From Neobacillus mesonae (GTDB lineage: Bacteria; Bacillota; Bacilli; Bacillales; Cytobacillaceae), in NCBI RefSeq assembly GCF_001636315.1, contig NZ_KV440949.1, positions 1,342,703-1,406,702 of the forward strand: DNA of 64,000 bases. The letters run 5' to 3'. This document shows positions 43,077-51,623 of this stretch, in pieces (within the stretch, counting starts at the first letter, position 1; every line of letters starts with the position of its first letter). Both the position numbers and the translations under genes were made by a program. Under the pieces are notes generated by a model. It made no database searches. It had not been told where the DNA came from and was given only the letters and a program-made list of their open reading frames with translations.

Positions 43077-43586
43077 ATGGCAGATAACAAAAAAATTGAC
43101 CTGACCGAAGAAACTGCACGCAGATGGCTAACGGAAAGAGGCGTCCAAATCAAGGATATTGCGGAATTAGTATTTTATTTGCAGGAGAAGTATCATGAAA
43201 ACCTGCAAATTGAAGATTGTGTTGCCAACGTGGAACGGGTTCTCTCCAAGCGCGAGGTGCAAAACGCCATCATTACAGGGATTCAGCTTGATATGCTGGC
43301 GGAAAAAGGGATGCTGGAGGAGCCGCTGCAATCGATTATCGGAACAGATGAGAGCCTGTACGGGGTAGATGAAATTCTCGCCTTTTCGATTGTTAATGTG
43401 TACGGTTCAATCGGCTTTACAAATTATGGTTATATCGATAAGCAAAAGCCGGGTATTTTAGCCCGATTAAATGATAAATCGACAGGGGAATGTCATACAT
43501 TCTTGGATGATATTGTTGGTGCGATTGCAGCGGCTGCTTCAAGCAGACTTGCGCACCGGGCTGCAGGTGTTGATCGTAAGGATTAA
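43077..43586 (+). CDS. yutG: Phosphatidylglycerophosphatase A-like protein (YutG/PgpA)
   Basis: A 169-residue protein of the PgpA family: a soluble acidic start, ESLYGVDEILAFSIVNVYGSIGFTNYGYID, and CHTFLDDIVGAIAAAASS near the end, where acidic residues hold the metal. The family removes phosphate from phosphatidylglycerol phosphate. The hydrophobic content is low for an enzyme of membrane lipids, as in other Bacillus YutG proteins. A TTGATT/TATTAT promoter lies upstream. Confidence 0.82.
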   Translation: MADNKKIDLTEETARRWLTERGVQIKDIAELVFYLQEKYHENLQIEDCVANVERVLSKREVQNAIITGIQLDMLAEKGMLEEPLQSIIGTDESLYGVDEILAFSIVNVYGSIGFTNYGYIDKQKPGILARLNDKSTGECHTFLDDIVGAIAAAASSRLAHRAAGVDRKD

Positions 43587-43626
43587 AAAACAGGATGGTG
43601 TGCTCCAAGCACAGCCATCCTGTTTT
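43587..43626. terminator. Bidirectional terminator, yutG/yutF
   Basis: AAAACAGGATGG/CCATCCTGTTTT stem, inner pairs TGTGCT/AGCACA; between convergent genes. Confidence 0.92.
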
Positions 43627-43628
43627 GT

Positions 43629-44393
43629 TTAAAACTCCCACTCATCCAATGAATCAATGGTGTATGTCGGCTTTTTGTCATACCCTGCCAACAGTTCTTT
43701 GGTTGTAACGCCTGTGTGCACGAGAAGTGTATCCATCCCGGCATTCATTCCTGCTAAAATATCGGTATCGTAATTGTCACCGACCATCAGCGTTTCTTCT
43801 TTTGGTGCTCCCAATACTTTCAATGCCTGTTCCATAATAATGGATTCGGGTTTGCCAATGAATATCGGGCTTGTTTTTGTAGAAACGGAAATAACCGAGG
43901 TTAAGGATCCGTTCCCCGGCATCAGACCTCTTTCTGTTGGAATCGCAATGTCGCCATTTGTAGAAATGAAGGTTGCACCATTCCGAACAGCTAAGCAGGC
44001 AACAGCAAGTTTTTCATAGTTGATGGAGCGGTCGATCCCCATTACGACAAAATCCGGATGTTCACTGCTTTGTTGGAACCCCTTTTCTTCAATCGCCGCT
44101 TTAATGCCCTCTTCACCGATAACATATATAGAGGCATCCTTGTTTACGTCATAGATATAATTCGCCGTTGCCTGACTAGTTGTAAAAACAAGCTTTTCTT
44201 CTGCGGGAATATCGAATTGAATCAGCTTGTCCGCAACCTGCTCCGGTGTCCGCGAAGAATTATTGGTCACAAATAAATAGGGAATTCCTTTTTCCTTTAA
44301 TCGTTTTACAAAATCGGATGCCGCTTCAATCCGCTCAGAGCCGCGATACATCGTTCCATCTAAATCAATTAAGTACCCTTTATACTTTTTCAT
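43629..44393 (-). CDS. yutF: HAD-superfamily sugar phosphatase (YutF/NagD type)
   Basis: A 254-residue HAD IIA phosphatase: GYLIDLDGTMYRGS (motif I with the nucleophile Asp), VTNNSSRTPEQV (motif II), a C2 cap, GKPESIIMEQAL (motif III Lys) and MVGDNYDTDILAGMNAGM (motif IV). The TIGR01457-type YutF group hydrolyses sugar or nucleotide phosphates of uncertain identity. Confidence 0.9.
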   Translation of the reverse strand: MKKYKGYLIDLDGTMYRGSERIEAASDFVKRLKEKGIPYLFVTNNSSRTPEQVADKLIQFDIPAEEKLVFTTSQATANYIYDVNKDASIYVIGEEGIKAAIEEKGFQQSSEHPDFVVMGIDRSINYEKLAVACLAVRNGATFISTNGDIAIPTERGLMPGNGSLTSVISVSTKTSPIFIGKPESIIMEQALKVLGAPKEETLMVGDNYDTDILAGMNAGMDTLLVHTGVTTKELLAGYDKKPTYTIDSLDEWEF

Positions 44394-44417
44394 AAAATCA
44401 CTCCAGTATGTAGAAAA

Positions 44418-44435
44418 GGACCGTAAATACGGTCC
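44418..44435 (-). terminator. Terminator between yutE and yutF
   Basis: GGACCGTA/TACGGTCC stem with TTTTC on the minus strand. Confidence 0.75.
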
Positions 44436-44437
44436 GG

Positions 44438-44875
44438 TTAGTTTTTAAATGCTGAAACAGGTCCTAATTCATTTTCCAGGTAGTCTCGGACATTTACTGC
44501 AAAAGTGGTCAAGGACGATAAATGTTTGGAGAATTGCTCCAGCAGCTCTTGATGATTAAGTTCAGTATAGAATTGAACAAGCGGTTTGCGAAAACTAATC
44601 AGATGCTTTAACGCTTCTCCGGTTTCCGATGAAATAACCTTTTCATCCATCAGAATATCAATAATATCATCATAGCTTCCCGGGTCTCGCATAATAAATC
44701 CGTCAATCATGCTGTTGCCCACATCCAAGACGGACTCCACACACATCTGCGTCACGCGTTCTATGGCCGCTTTTTCCAACGGAGTCTGCCACTCTTCTCT
44801 GCTCGAAAACAGCTTTATCTGTGCTTCTAAGTACTGTAATGTGGTCTCAATTTTTTCACGGTCAACAAAATACAT
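44438..44875 (-). CDS. yutE: DUF86/HepT-like protein (YutE) with altered HEPN motif
   Basis: A 145-residue, all-helical protein of the DUF86 (HEPN) type. The usual RNase motif, R-x4-6-H of the form RNxLVHxY, is here RKPLVQFY (Arg96...Gln101), so the His is missing and RNase activity is doubtful. There is no MntA-type nucleotidyltransferase antitoxin gene beside it; its neighbours are an EAL protein and yutF. Position fits B. subtilis yutE. Confidence 0.82.
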   Translation of the reverse strand: MYFVDREKIETTLQYLEAQIKLFSSREEWQTPLEKAAIERVTQMCVESVLDVGNSMIDGFIMRDPGSYDDIIDILMDEKVISSETGEALKHLISFRKPLVQFYTELNHQELLEQFSKHLSSLTTFAVNVRDYLENELGPVSAFKN

Positions 44876-44899
44876 TTTTGCTACACTTCCTTATCGGTT

Positions 44900-46204
44900 C
44901 TATGTTGCTATGCCTTTTATTAGTGTTGCGGGTCTGGCATAAAAATAGCCTTGAGCCAAATCTACATTATTTCTTGCCAGCACTGAAGCCTCTGCTTCAT
45001 TCTCTATTCCTTCAGCGACAACCAGGGAACCAGCTTCTTTTGCGACAAGCAGCAGCCCTTTTAACATCGATTCCTTCAAGGCATTTTTATCGATATTTTT
45101 AATGACGGACTGGTCAATTTTGATAATATCCGGCATAATTTCACTGATTGTCTGCAGACTGGAATATCCCGCCCCTGTATCGTCCACGGCAATACGAAAT
45201 CCCATTAGGCGCAGCCTCTTTATATTATATATAAAATACTTCAATCCTTCGATAGATTCGTTTTCAGTCACCTCGATGGTAATTTTTGACGGCGAAATCC
45301 CAATGAATTTATCCAATATTATTTTTAAATCATTTGTAAAACGAATATTACTGAGTGTCATAGGTGTACAATTAAGAAAAATGTCTTTGCGCCATTTGGA
45401 CTGCTTTAATTGTTCCAATGCTTTTTCAATCACCATCATTTCTAATTCATACAGCTTTCCAGTCTGCCTTGCCACCGAGAAAAGCTGCATAGGGCTTTCT
45501 AAGGGGCTGTCCTTTGGTCCGCGTGCAAGAATTTCCAGCGCCCGCACTTCATTTGTAGCCACATCAATAATCGGCTGAGCTAATAAAATGACCTCTTTTT
45601 TTATTAAAAGACGATTCATCAATTGGACTAAATTTTGTCCATCAATTCCCAAGCTTTTTTCAGTGATGGCAATAGCCTGTCTATGGGCTTTTACGATGGA
45701 GTCATGGATCGAATAATGGTCTTTATCGACAAACATATAGCCGGTATTCAAACATAATTCGACTTTAGGATACAATTGATAAACTTTGTTCTCAACAAAT
45801 TGAACGATATTTTTTGTTATGAAATTGATATCGAAAGTCCATTGCCGCTCATAATTAATTTGTATAAATAAAGTAAGTCCATCTCCGTAAAAATCGTGAA
45901 GACTAATGATGTCCCGCTGCTCAAGCTCATTAAATACAGCAAGGCGGAAGTATTTCTTTATCGTCTTCATTAATTGGGAATGCTCCCTGACACCGAGACT
46001 GATTGCTAGCTCATTAATATTTTGCAGATTAAAAATCAGCACCGCCACTTCATTTCCGGAATGAATGGCACCGGTTACTCCCTTTAATATAGGATTGCGC
46101 AAAATAAAGGGAGGCGGGTAAAAGCGCCTTGATGAAAAGGGATGGAACCCATCAAAAAGCTTTCCCAATCGACTTTTGGCATTTTTTAAAAAGCGGTGGA
46201 CCAT
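44900..46204 (-). CDS. EAL-domain c-di-GMP phosphodiesterase with degenerate GGDEF
   Basis: A 434-residue cytosolic protein: residues of about 50-190 resemble GGDEF but with YGDGLTLF in place of the GGDEF loop, so no cyclase activity is expected. Residues 205-430 are an EAL domain with the catalytic and metal residues kept: ALEILARG (E-x-L-x-R), LNCTP, ITIEVTENE, AVDDTGAGYSSL, IIKIDQS and AQGYFYARP. It should split c-di-GMP, with GTP binding to the first domain as a possible control. The ATG at 46204 follows AAAGGGATG. It is co-directional with yutE, 24 bases away. Confidence 0.88.
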   Translation of the reverse strand: MVHRFLKNAKSRLGKLFDGFHPFSSRRFYPPPFILRNPILKGVTGAIHSGNEVAVLIFNLQNINELAISLGVREHSQLMKTIKKYFRLAVFNELEQRDIISLHDFYGDGLTLFIQINYERQWTFDINFITKNIVQFVENKVYQLYPKVELCLNTGYMFVDKDHYSIHDSIVKAHRQAIAITEKSLGIDGQNLVQLMNRLLIKKEVILLAQPIIDVATNEVRALEILARGPKDSPLESPMQLFSVARQTGKLYELEMMVIEKALEQLKQSKWRKDIFLNCTPMTLSNIRFTNDLKIILDKFIGISPSKITIEVTENESIEGLKYFIYNIKRLRLMGFRIAVDDTGAGYSSLQTISEIMPDIIKIDQSVIKNIDKNALKESMLKGLLLVAKEAGSLVVAEGIENEAEASVLARNNVDLAQGYFYARPATLIKGIAT

Positions 46205-46391
46205 ACATTCATCCCTTTCCAACCCAGAAGATTTAATTTCTAGGTATATTGTAACATATTTTGACAATATTCGTATTTTCCTTACAAATATTTTTGCCAG
46301 ATTTTCTGACGGTATAAATATTCCCATTATCATGTTTTATTTGTTACTATTAAGAGGATGTGAAAAATGTGTACAAAGGAGACCGTCTCGT

Positions 46392-46658
46392 ATGACAGAA
46401 CGTTTTTTTCTATATGATGATAAAGAGGACACGAAAACAAGATTTGTAAGCTTCGTTGGTGAACACCAGCGTTTTGATTTAGCAATCATTCAAACAGGTC
46501 GTCATTACGGAAAACATCTTGTCCTCGATATGCAGGGAAACCGCTTTGCCATCATTGGACAGGATGACTTGCAGGAAGAAGGCTACTTAGAATTTGCCTT
46601 TCAATTAAATGAAGCGGACGCTGAGGAATTGCGTTCATTTTTAATGGAAATTGTCTAA
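46392..46658 (+). CDS. DUF3055 family protein (88 aa)
   Basis: An 88-residue acidic protein (MTERFFLYDDKEDTKTRFVSF...) with AAAGGAG upstream. It fits the small DUF3055 family of Bacillaceae, with alternating strands and a helical end. Function unknown. It is divergent from the EAL gene and followed by another small gene on the same strand. Confidence 0.75.
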   Translation: MTERFFLYDDKEDTKTRFVSFVGEHQRFDLAIIQTGRHYGKHLVLDMQGNRFAIIGQDDLQEEGYLEFAFQLNEADAEELRSFLMEIV

Positions 46659-46720
46659 GTTTTATTGGTGCACATGTTTTTCTTGTTCTTAGCAATACTA
46701 AGTTCAAAGGAGTGAGAGAC

Positions 46721-47014
46721 ATGGCCGATAAAAATGAGAGACAGTATTTCGACCTTTCCAATGTCGAAAAACAGCGAAATTATCTTACTGCTGAAGAATT
46801 TCCAGACGGTCCAGTGGGGTCGCCATTCAGGAAAGATGAGCCTGTCCAGCTCAAAAGTACACCATGGAAAGAAGGACAGCGCCGCTACAGTGCTTTCAAC
46901 TATGAAAACAAATCACTGCATCAGGACCTACCGCGGCAAATGGAAGGATCCCATCCAACCCACGACGACCCGAACACAGACGAACAGCCGCCATATGATG
47001 AAATACATCAATAA
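46721..47014 (+). CDS. Small hydrophilic cytosolic protein (97 aa)
   Basis: A 97-residue protein starting MADKNERQYFDLSNVEKQRN at the ATG at 46721, with AAAGGAG 8 bases upstream. It is rich in Pro, Asp, Glu and Gln (SHPTHDDPNTDEQPPYDE) and probably disordered. No signal or membrane segment. Unknown family; it follows the DUF3055 gene and may share its transcript. Confidence 0.65.
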   Translation: MADKNERQYFDLSNVEKQRNYLTAEEFPDGPVGSPFRKDEPVQLKSTPWKEGQRRYSAFNYENKSLHQDLPRQMEGSHPTHDDPNTDEQPPYDEIHQ

Positions 47015-47020
47015 TACACG

Positions 47021-47065
47021 AGGTGTCAGGCACTATGTGAAAAATTCACATGGTGCCTGACACCT
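47021..47065. repeat. REP-like palindrome, copy 5
   Basis: AGGTGTCAGGCACTATGTGAA and TTCACATGGTGCCTGACACCT with one mismatch, between the convergent 97-residue gene and yutD. Confidence 0.88.
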
Positions 47066-47068
47066 CTT

Positions 47069-47344
47069 TTACTTTTTCACCTTTTTTAATACAAAGTAAG
47101 CGCAGCCGAAATTGCAGTATTCGAATAGGTATTCGCTTAGTGTGCTGATTTTTGTATCAAAGGTTGCTTTTTGATTTTGGTCGTCGAAGAATCCTTTTAG
47201 GCGCAGCTGTCCATAACCCCAGTCACCCACAATATAATCATATCTGGATAAGATATCGCTGTACCTTGCCTTTAGGGCTTCTTCATTAAAGCCGTCCCGA
47301 AACTCCTGAATAAGCTCATATGTGGTGTTATTAATGATCACCAT
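47069..47344 (-). CDS. yutD: YutD-like protein (DUF1027)
   Basis: A 91-residue protein of the YutD (DUF1027) family: RYSDILSRYDYIVGDWGYGQLRLKGFF and a CNFGCAYFVL end with two cysteines. It is in the same place as in B. subtilis, beside yutC and lipA. Function unknown. AGAGGTGAAAAAGC precedes the ATG. Confidence 0.88.
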   Translation of the reverse strand: MVIINNTTYELIQEFRDGFNEEALKARYSDILSRYDYIVGDWGYGQLRLKGFFDDQNQKATFDTKISTLSEYLFEYCNFGCAYFVLKKVKK

Positions 47345-47461
47345 GCTTTTTCACCTCTAATTTTGCCACTTACGTATACTTTCCATTATAACCGATAACC
47401 CATCAATTACTAAGAAAAAAAATATTGGCTTTGGTAATTCTAATAAAAGGAGGTGTTTCAT

Positions 47462-48100
47462 TTGAAAAAAATAGCCATCACCCTAGGCTTATGTGCTATT
47501 ACAGCGCTGACTGGGTGTCAAAAAAATATGGGCAACAATGATATTTATGAGGAGTCCGGCAATACCATCAATGTTAATAACAAACGGCATGAATTATATC
47601 GCGAAGGTGCCGGAGCGGGAGTTCGTAATGTCAGCAATGACTATGGCTTTGTACGTCATCAAAAAAGCCCGATTATGAATGATAATACGACAAATGATCA
47701 TCGGACAGCGATTGACCGTGAACAATTAGCTCATCTCATTAGCAAATACAGTGTCAATCTCCCCAATGTCCATGATGCCGCCACACTTGTTACCGATAAA
47801 GAGGTATTGGTGGCATATGATACAGATTCAAAAGATCGGAATATGACGGCAGACCAGGTAAAAAGAACGGCGATGTCCGTTGTTCCTAGATATTTCCACG
47901 TTTATGTTACGGATAATAAGGCTTTAATTCAGGATGTGGAAAATCTCGCCAGCCTTGACTCCACTAATCGTAAAGCTCGAGACCAGGTGAATTATGTCAT
48001 CAATAAAATGAAAAAATCTCCACAAGGAAACATTGTTAATACCGGCGAAGACGCTAATGGGCTTTCGAAAGAAGACCAAGGTCGTGGAATGACACGATAA
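47462..48100 (+). CDS. yutC: YutC, YhcN/YlaJ-family sporulation lipoprotein
   Basis: A 212-residue lipoprotein starting at TTG with AGGAGGTG 6 bases upstream. The lipobox (ALTGC, Cys19) follows a short signal. The body holds the YhcN/YlaJ domain (ATLVTDKEVLVAYDTDSKDRN...VVPRYFHVYVTDNKALIQDV). Such proteins are found in the inner membrane of the spore. It is divergent from yutD and convergent with lipA. Confidence 0.85.
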   Translation: MKKIAITLGLCAITALTGCQKNMGNNDIYEESGNTINVNNKRHELYREGAGAGVRNVSNDYGFVRHQKSPIMNDNTTNDHRTAIDREQLAHLISKYSVNLPNVHDAATLVTDKEVLVAYDTDSKDRNMTADQVKRTAMSVVPRYFHVYVTDNKALIQDVENLASLDSTNRKARDQVNYVINKMKKSPQGNIVNTGEDANGLSKEDQGRGMTR

Positions 48101-48107
48101 ACTAAAC

Positions 48108-48155
48108 AAAAAGAAGGAGTTCAGACCCTAAATGGACTGAACTCCTTCTTTTTTT
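48108..48155. terminator. Bidirectional terminator, yutC/lipA
   Basis: AAGAAGGAGTTCAG/CTGAACTCCTTCTT stem with T runs on both strands. Confidence 0.92.
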
Positions 48156-48159
48156 ATTT

Positions 48160-49083
48160 TTATGCTTCCTGAGCACTTTGACTTTGTTCTCCAAGCATCT
48201 GCTTGTGTTTGGCAGCGGCATTTACCTGTTCATCAGCATGGTAAGAAGAACGAACAAGCGGACCAGCTTCACAATGGTTAAATCCTTTGCTCATAGCAAT
48301 TTCCCGCAATTCATTAAATTCTTCCGGGCTGTAATATTTCTGTACCTTTAAGTGTGCTTTCGTTGGCTGTAAGTATTGACCAATGGTCATGATATTAACA
48401 TGATTTGCCCTTAGGTCATCCATTACCTGAATAATTTCTTCTTTTGTTTCTCCAAGACCAACCATCAAGCTTGATTTGGTTGGAATACTTGGCTCCATTT
48501 CTTTGGCACGGCGGAGGAATTCAAGTGAGCGGTCATACTGTGCACGGGCACGAACCCTTGGTGTTAAACTCCTTACTGTTTCAATATTATGATTTAAAAT
48601 ATCCGGTTTTGCATCCATCAGAATTCGAAGGTTTTCTTCCTTTCCTCCCATATCAGAAGGAAGAACCTCAATGCTGGTAAATGGATTTTTACGGCGGATG
48701 GCCCGAACAGTTTCAGCAAAAACAGCTGCCCCTCCATCTTTTAAATCATCCCGGGCAACCGCAGTAACCACAACATGTTTAAGATTCATTAATTGAACAG
48801 AATCAGCGACTCTTTCCGGCTCTGCCCAGTCTAGTTCCGTTGGCAGTCCGGTTCTAACTGCACAAAAACGGCAAGCACGTGTACAGGTATCTCCAAGGAT
48901 CATAAAGGTAGCTGTCCGGCGTGCTCCCCAGCATTCATGAATATTAGGACAGCGCGCTTCTTCACAAACCGTATGTAAGTTTTTTTCACGCATTAATTTT
49001 TTTAAACCTGTATAGGATTCATTCGTGTTCAATTTTATTTTTAACCAGTCCGGCTTTCTGAGAACTTCTTCCTTTTTGCTCAT
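48160..49083 (-). CDS. lipA: Lipoyl synthase
   Basis: A 307-residue radical-SAM enzyme with two Fe-S clusters: the auxiliary site [13 protein letters not shown] and the radical-[13 protein letters not shown]. It inserts two sulfurs into octanoyl groups on GcvH, E2 subunits and others. The ATG at 49081-49083 has GGGGG 6 bases upstream; the longer ORF lacks a site. It needs Fe-S supply from the suf genes and YutI in this window. Confidence 0.96.
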   Translation of the reverse strand: MSKKEEVLRKPDWLKIKLNTNESYTGLKKLMREKNLHTVCEEARCPNIHECWGARRTATFMILGDTCTRACRFCAVRTGLPTELDWAEPERVADSVQLMNLKHVVVTAVARDDLKDGGAAVFAETVRAIRRKNPFTSIEVLPSDMGGKEENLRILMDAKPDILNHNIETVRSLTPRVRARAQYDRSLEFLRRAKEMEPSIPTKSSLMVGLGETKEEIIQVMDDLRANHVNIMTIGQYLQPTKAHLKVQKYYSPEEFNELREIAMSKGFNHCEAGPLVRSSYHADEQVNAAAKHKQMLGEQSQSAQEA

Positions 49084-49274
49084 TTTCGTCCCCCTATTTT
49101 TCAAAATTACTGCCTCTGTTGTCACTTTATCATACTGCATCCGGAACGACAAGCAGGCATGTTCTTTTCATGAAGGAGTAAAATTTTCGGCTGAAACTTA
49201 CCATTTATTAGTGATAATGAAATTTCTTATAATTCATAAACTAAACCTGTACATTAATCGGAAGGAGGATTCCT

Positions 49275-50276
49275 TTGCGAATTGTTCTATTTATAGGAGC
49301 CTTTCTTGTTTGTTTTATGACTGCGGTCCCCCATAGGGAGGTTCATGCCAAAGAAGCTATTCCAAATCCATATCAGGAAAGAATGAGGCTCTATGAAAAA
49401 GTTGAAGCAGTGACGCAGATCCCTTGGTATTACTTAGCAGCCATCGACCAATACGAGAGAAATATCCGCCTTGTGCGTCGTGATTTGCCGAAACCGAACG
49501 GATTACTCGGGATTTATTTTCGTCCGGAGGTATGGGCGGGGCCGGCGAATCCTAACCCGTCTAAAGAAAACCCAGCAATCATTCAATTTTTTAACGGGAT
49601 CGGCGTTGATGGAGATGGAGATGGCAAGGCCAGTATAGACAACGATGAGGATGTTCTATATACCATGGCCAATTATCTGCTGTCATACGGTGTTGACCAT
49701 GAGAATTTAAAAATCGGTTTATGGAATTATTATAAACGCGACCGCACTGTTGGAAGTATTTCCACCTATGCCAAACTCTACCGTCACTTCGGCCGTCTGG
49801 ATTTAGACAAGAGAGTTTTCCCTGTTCCCCTTTATAGCAACCATAGCTATCGCAGCACGTGGGGGGATAGACGCGGCTGGGGCGGCCGGAGGTCTCATGA
49901 AGGAACCGATATTTTTGCGGGATATGGCGTTCCTGTCAGGGCAACTTGTTACGGAGTGGTTGAAATAAAGGGCTGGAATAAATATGGAGGATGGCGAATC
50001 GGCATCCGTGATATTAATAACACGTACCATTATTTTGCCCATCTAAGCGGTTTTGCCAAAGATATACATGTCGGACAAGTCGTTGAACCCGGCATGGTAA
50101 TAGGAGGCGTTGGCAGCTCAGGCTATGGACCGCCGGGAACGTCCGGGAAATTCCCGCCCCACTTGCACTACGGCATGTATAAAGATAACGGAATTTCAGA
50201 ATGGTCATTCGATCCTTATCCACACTTAGCAAGATGGAAACAGCTTGAACGAATCGAATTAAGAAAGAAAAAATAG
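49275..50276 (+). CDS. lytH: LytH, M23-family spore cortex L-Ala-D-Glu peptidase
   Basis: A 333-residue exported protein starting at TTG with GGAAGGAGGATTCCT upstream. A signal peptide (MRIVLFIGAFLVCFMTAV) is followed by a helical part and a C-terminal M23 domain with the zinc ligands in RRSHEGTDIFAGYG and FPPHLHYGMYK. In B. subtilis LytH (YunA) trims cortex peptides to single L-Ala under SigK. It matches that gene by order (lipA then lytH then yunB). Confidence 0.9.
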   Translation: MRIVLFIGAFLVCFMTAVPHREVHAKEAIPNPYQERMRLYEKVEAVTQIPWYYLAAIDQYERNIRLVRRDLPKPNGLLGIYFRPEVWAGPANPNPSKENPAIIQFFNGIGVDGDGDGKASIDNDEDVLYTMANYLLSYGVDHENLKIGLWNYYKRDRTVGSISTYAKLYRHFGRLDLDKRVFPVPLYSNHSYRSTWGDRRGWGGRRSHEGTDIFAGYGVPVRATCYGVVEIKGWNKYGGWRIGIRDINNTYHYFAHLSGFAKDIHVGQVVEPGMVIGGVGSSGYGPPGTSGKFPPHLHYGMYKDNGISEWSFDPYPHLARWKQLERIELRKKK

Positions 50277-50292
50277 TGATGTATATAAAAAG

Positions 50293-50339
50293 CGGGTGTC
50301 AGGCACCATGTGAATTTTTCACATGGTGCCTGACACCCG
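50293..50339. repeat. REP-like palindrome, copy 6
   Basis: Perfect 22-bp arms (CGGGTGTCAGGCACC.../...GGTGCCTGACACCCG) around TTT, between convergent lytH and yunB. This copy has the longest perfect stem. Confidence 0.92.
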
Positions 50340-50346
50340 AGTCTTT

Positions 50347-51135
50347 CTATTTCTTTTTCGATTTTTTATCTCCTTTTTCGTCTGCTGGAATTTGCACCGA
50401 TGGTATTAGGCCGCCGCCGCTGTTATAGAATTGTGGAACATCTCCGTATATAAGCGTACTGCCAACAGGAATACTCTGTTTTAACTTTGTAATATCAGTT
50501 GCAAACGGTGTGATAATTTGAACAGAGACTTCAATTTCGACTGAAACCTCTATCCATGTATTATTAATTCCCATCTCTTTTGTTTTGATTTTCACATCCG
50601 GCTCGACCTCACCAACTGCTTGAAATTTCACTGGGATTTTAGGTCCTAAGTTACCCAACAAGGCGATGTTTGTTGCTCTTCCCAATGGAACGTACCAAAG
50701 AATTGCATTATCGGAGGAGCTGTCTTCCGTTTCGATTTCTACATCTGTAAGCTGCTCTAAGGAGGCAAGTTGCCCTTGTTTGGCAGCTCTAATATTTTTT
50801 TGAATTTGGGCTGTTGTTTCGGCCAATACCCGGTTAATTAAGTCCGTATTCAATTGTGCATTTTGCCCAGCACCGTTTTTCCCTGCTGACACAATAATGA
50901 CATCATTGTTGTCTCCAACATTCGTTGTTCGTTTGGTGATGGCCCTATTAATCACAATCGAAGCAATATTGCGCGTTTCAGATTCGGCATAACGCATTAA
51001 TGTCGGTTTAATCCCTCTATCAACAAGTAATACCCCAATTGCTGTGGACAACAGAAAAAAAACGAATGATAGCAGCATGACATATCGGAATGGCAGCGTT
51101 CCTCGCCGCAGACGCTTTTTACGGAATTTAGCCAA
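50347..51135 (-). CDS. yunB: Sporulation protein YunB
   Basis: A 262-residue membrane-anchored protein: a basic start (RKKRLRRG), one helix (YVMLLSFVFFLLSTAIGVLLV) and an extracellular domain of mixed strands that ends in a Lys-rich tail. It matches YunB, a SigE-dependent sporulation protein of the mother cell. Precise role unknown. Confidence 0.9.
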   Translation of the reverse strand: MAKFRKKRLRRGTLPFRYVMLLSFVFFLLSTAIGVLLVDRGIKPTLMRYAESETRNIASIVINRAITKRTTNVGDNNDVIIVSAGKNGAGQNAQLNTDLINRVLAETTAQIQKNIRAAKQGQLASLEQLTDVEIETEDSSSDNAILWYVPLGRATNIALLGNLGPKIPVKFQAVGEVEPDVKIKTKEMGINNTWIEVSVEIEVSVQIITPFATDITKLKQSIPVGSTLIYGDVPQFYNSGGGLIPSVQIPADEKGDKKSKKK

Positions 51136-51220
51136 GAATCATCACCTCTTCAAGCTATATGTATGCTTTAAAAAGGTGAACTAGCCCAAAAAACTTATTC
51201 CTACATTTTTATAAGATAAT

Positions 51221-51252
51221 AAAAAAGCCTGCTAATCGAAGCAAGCTTTTTT
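51221..51252 (-). terminator. Terminator after yunC
   Basis: AAAAAAGC...GCTTTTTT stem with an inner TGCT/AGCA pairing; at the yunC stop. Confidence 0.8.
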
Positions 51253-51553
51253 AAATCATTCTAAGCAGCGCGTCTCTGCCGATCATCCCTTTATAGATTC
51301 CCAATTCTTCTGCCTCTAATGTGACAGACTCAAGCGGTGCTTCCAGCAGCTGCTCAATCGTTCTAACTCCTACTGCCCTGCCGGCAATAATTTTACGATC
51401 CTTCAGCTTTTCATTTAATAGTCCCACATCTAACGCACCGCACATAATATAGCCTTTATCACTTGAAACCGCCAGTAACGTTGTTTTAGGAAGCAAAACG
51501 GAAACCGCTAGAAACGTGTGGCCGTTTATTTCAATTGGCGATAGATCAATCAA
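51251..51553 (-). CDS. yunC: YunC-like protein (DUF1805)
   Basis: A 100-residue protein (MIDLSPIEINGHTFLAVSVLL...), the same length as B. subtilis YunC. The likely start is a TTG at 51553 with AAAGGAG 11 bases upstream, a wide gap; other starts are poorer. DUF1805 proteins form a compact alpha/beta fold with a conserved Cys (YIMCGALDVGLLN). Function unknown. Confidence 0.82.
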   Translation of the reverse strand: MIDLSPIEINGHTFLAVSVLLPKTTLLAVSSDKGYIMCGALDVGLLNEKLKDRKIIAGRAVGVRTIEQLLEAPLESVTLEAEELGIYKGMIGRDALLRMI

Positions 51554-51623
51554 AGGGTTCCACACTCCTTTCCTTATTAACACACTATGTTAATAAAGGA
51601 AAAATAGTGTCTTAGGCAAAGGA

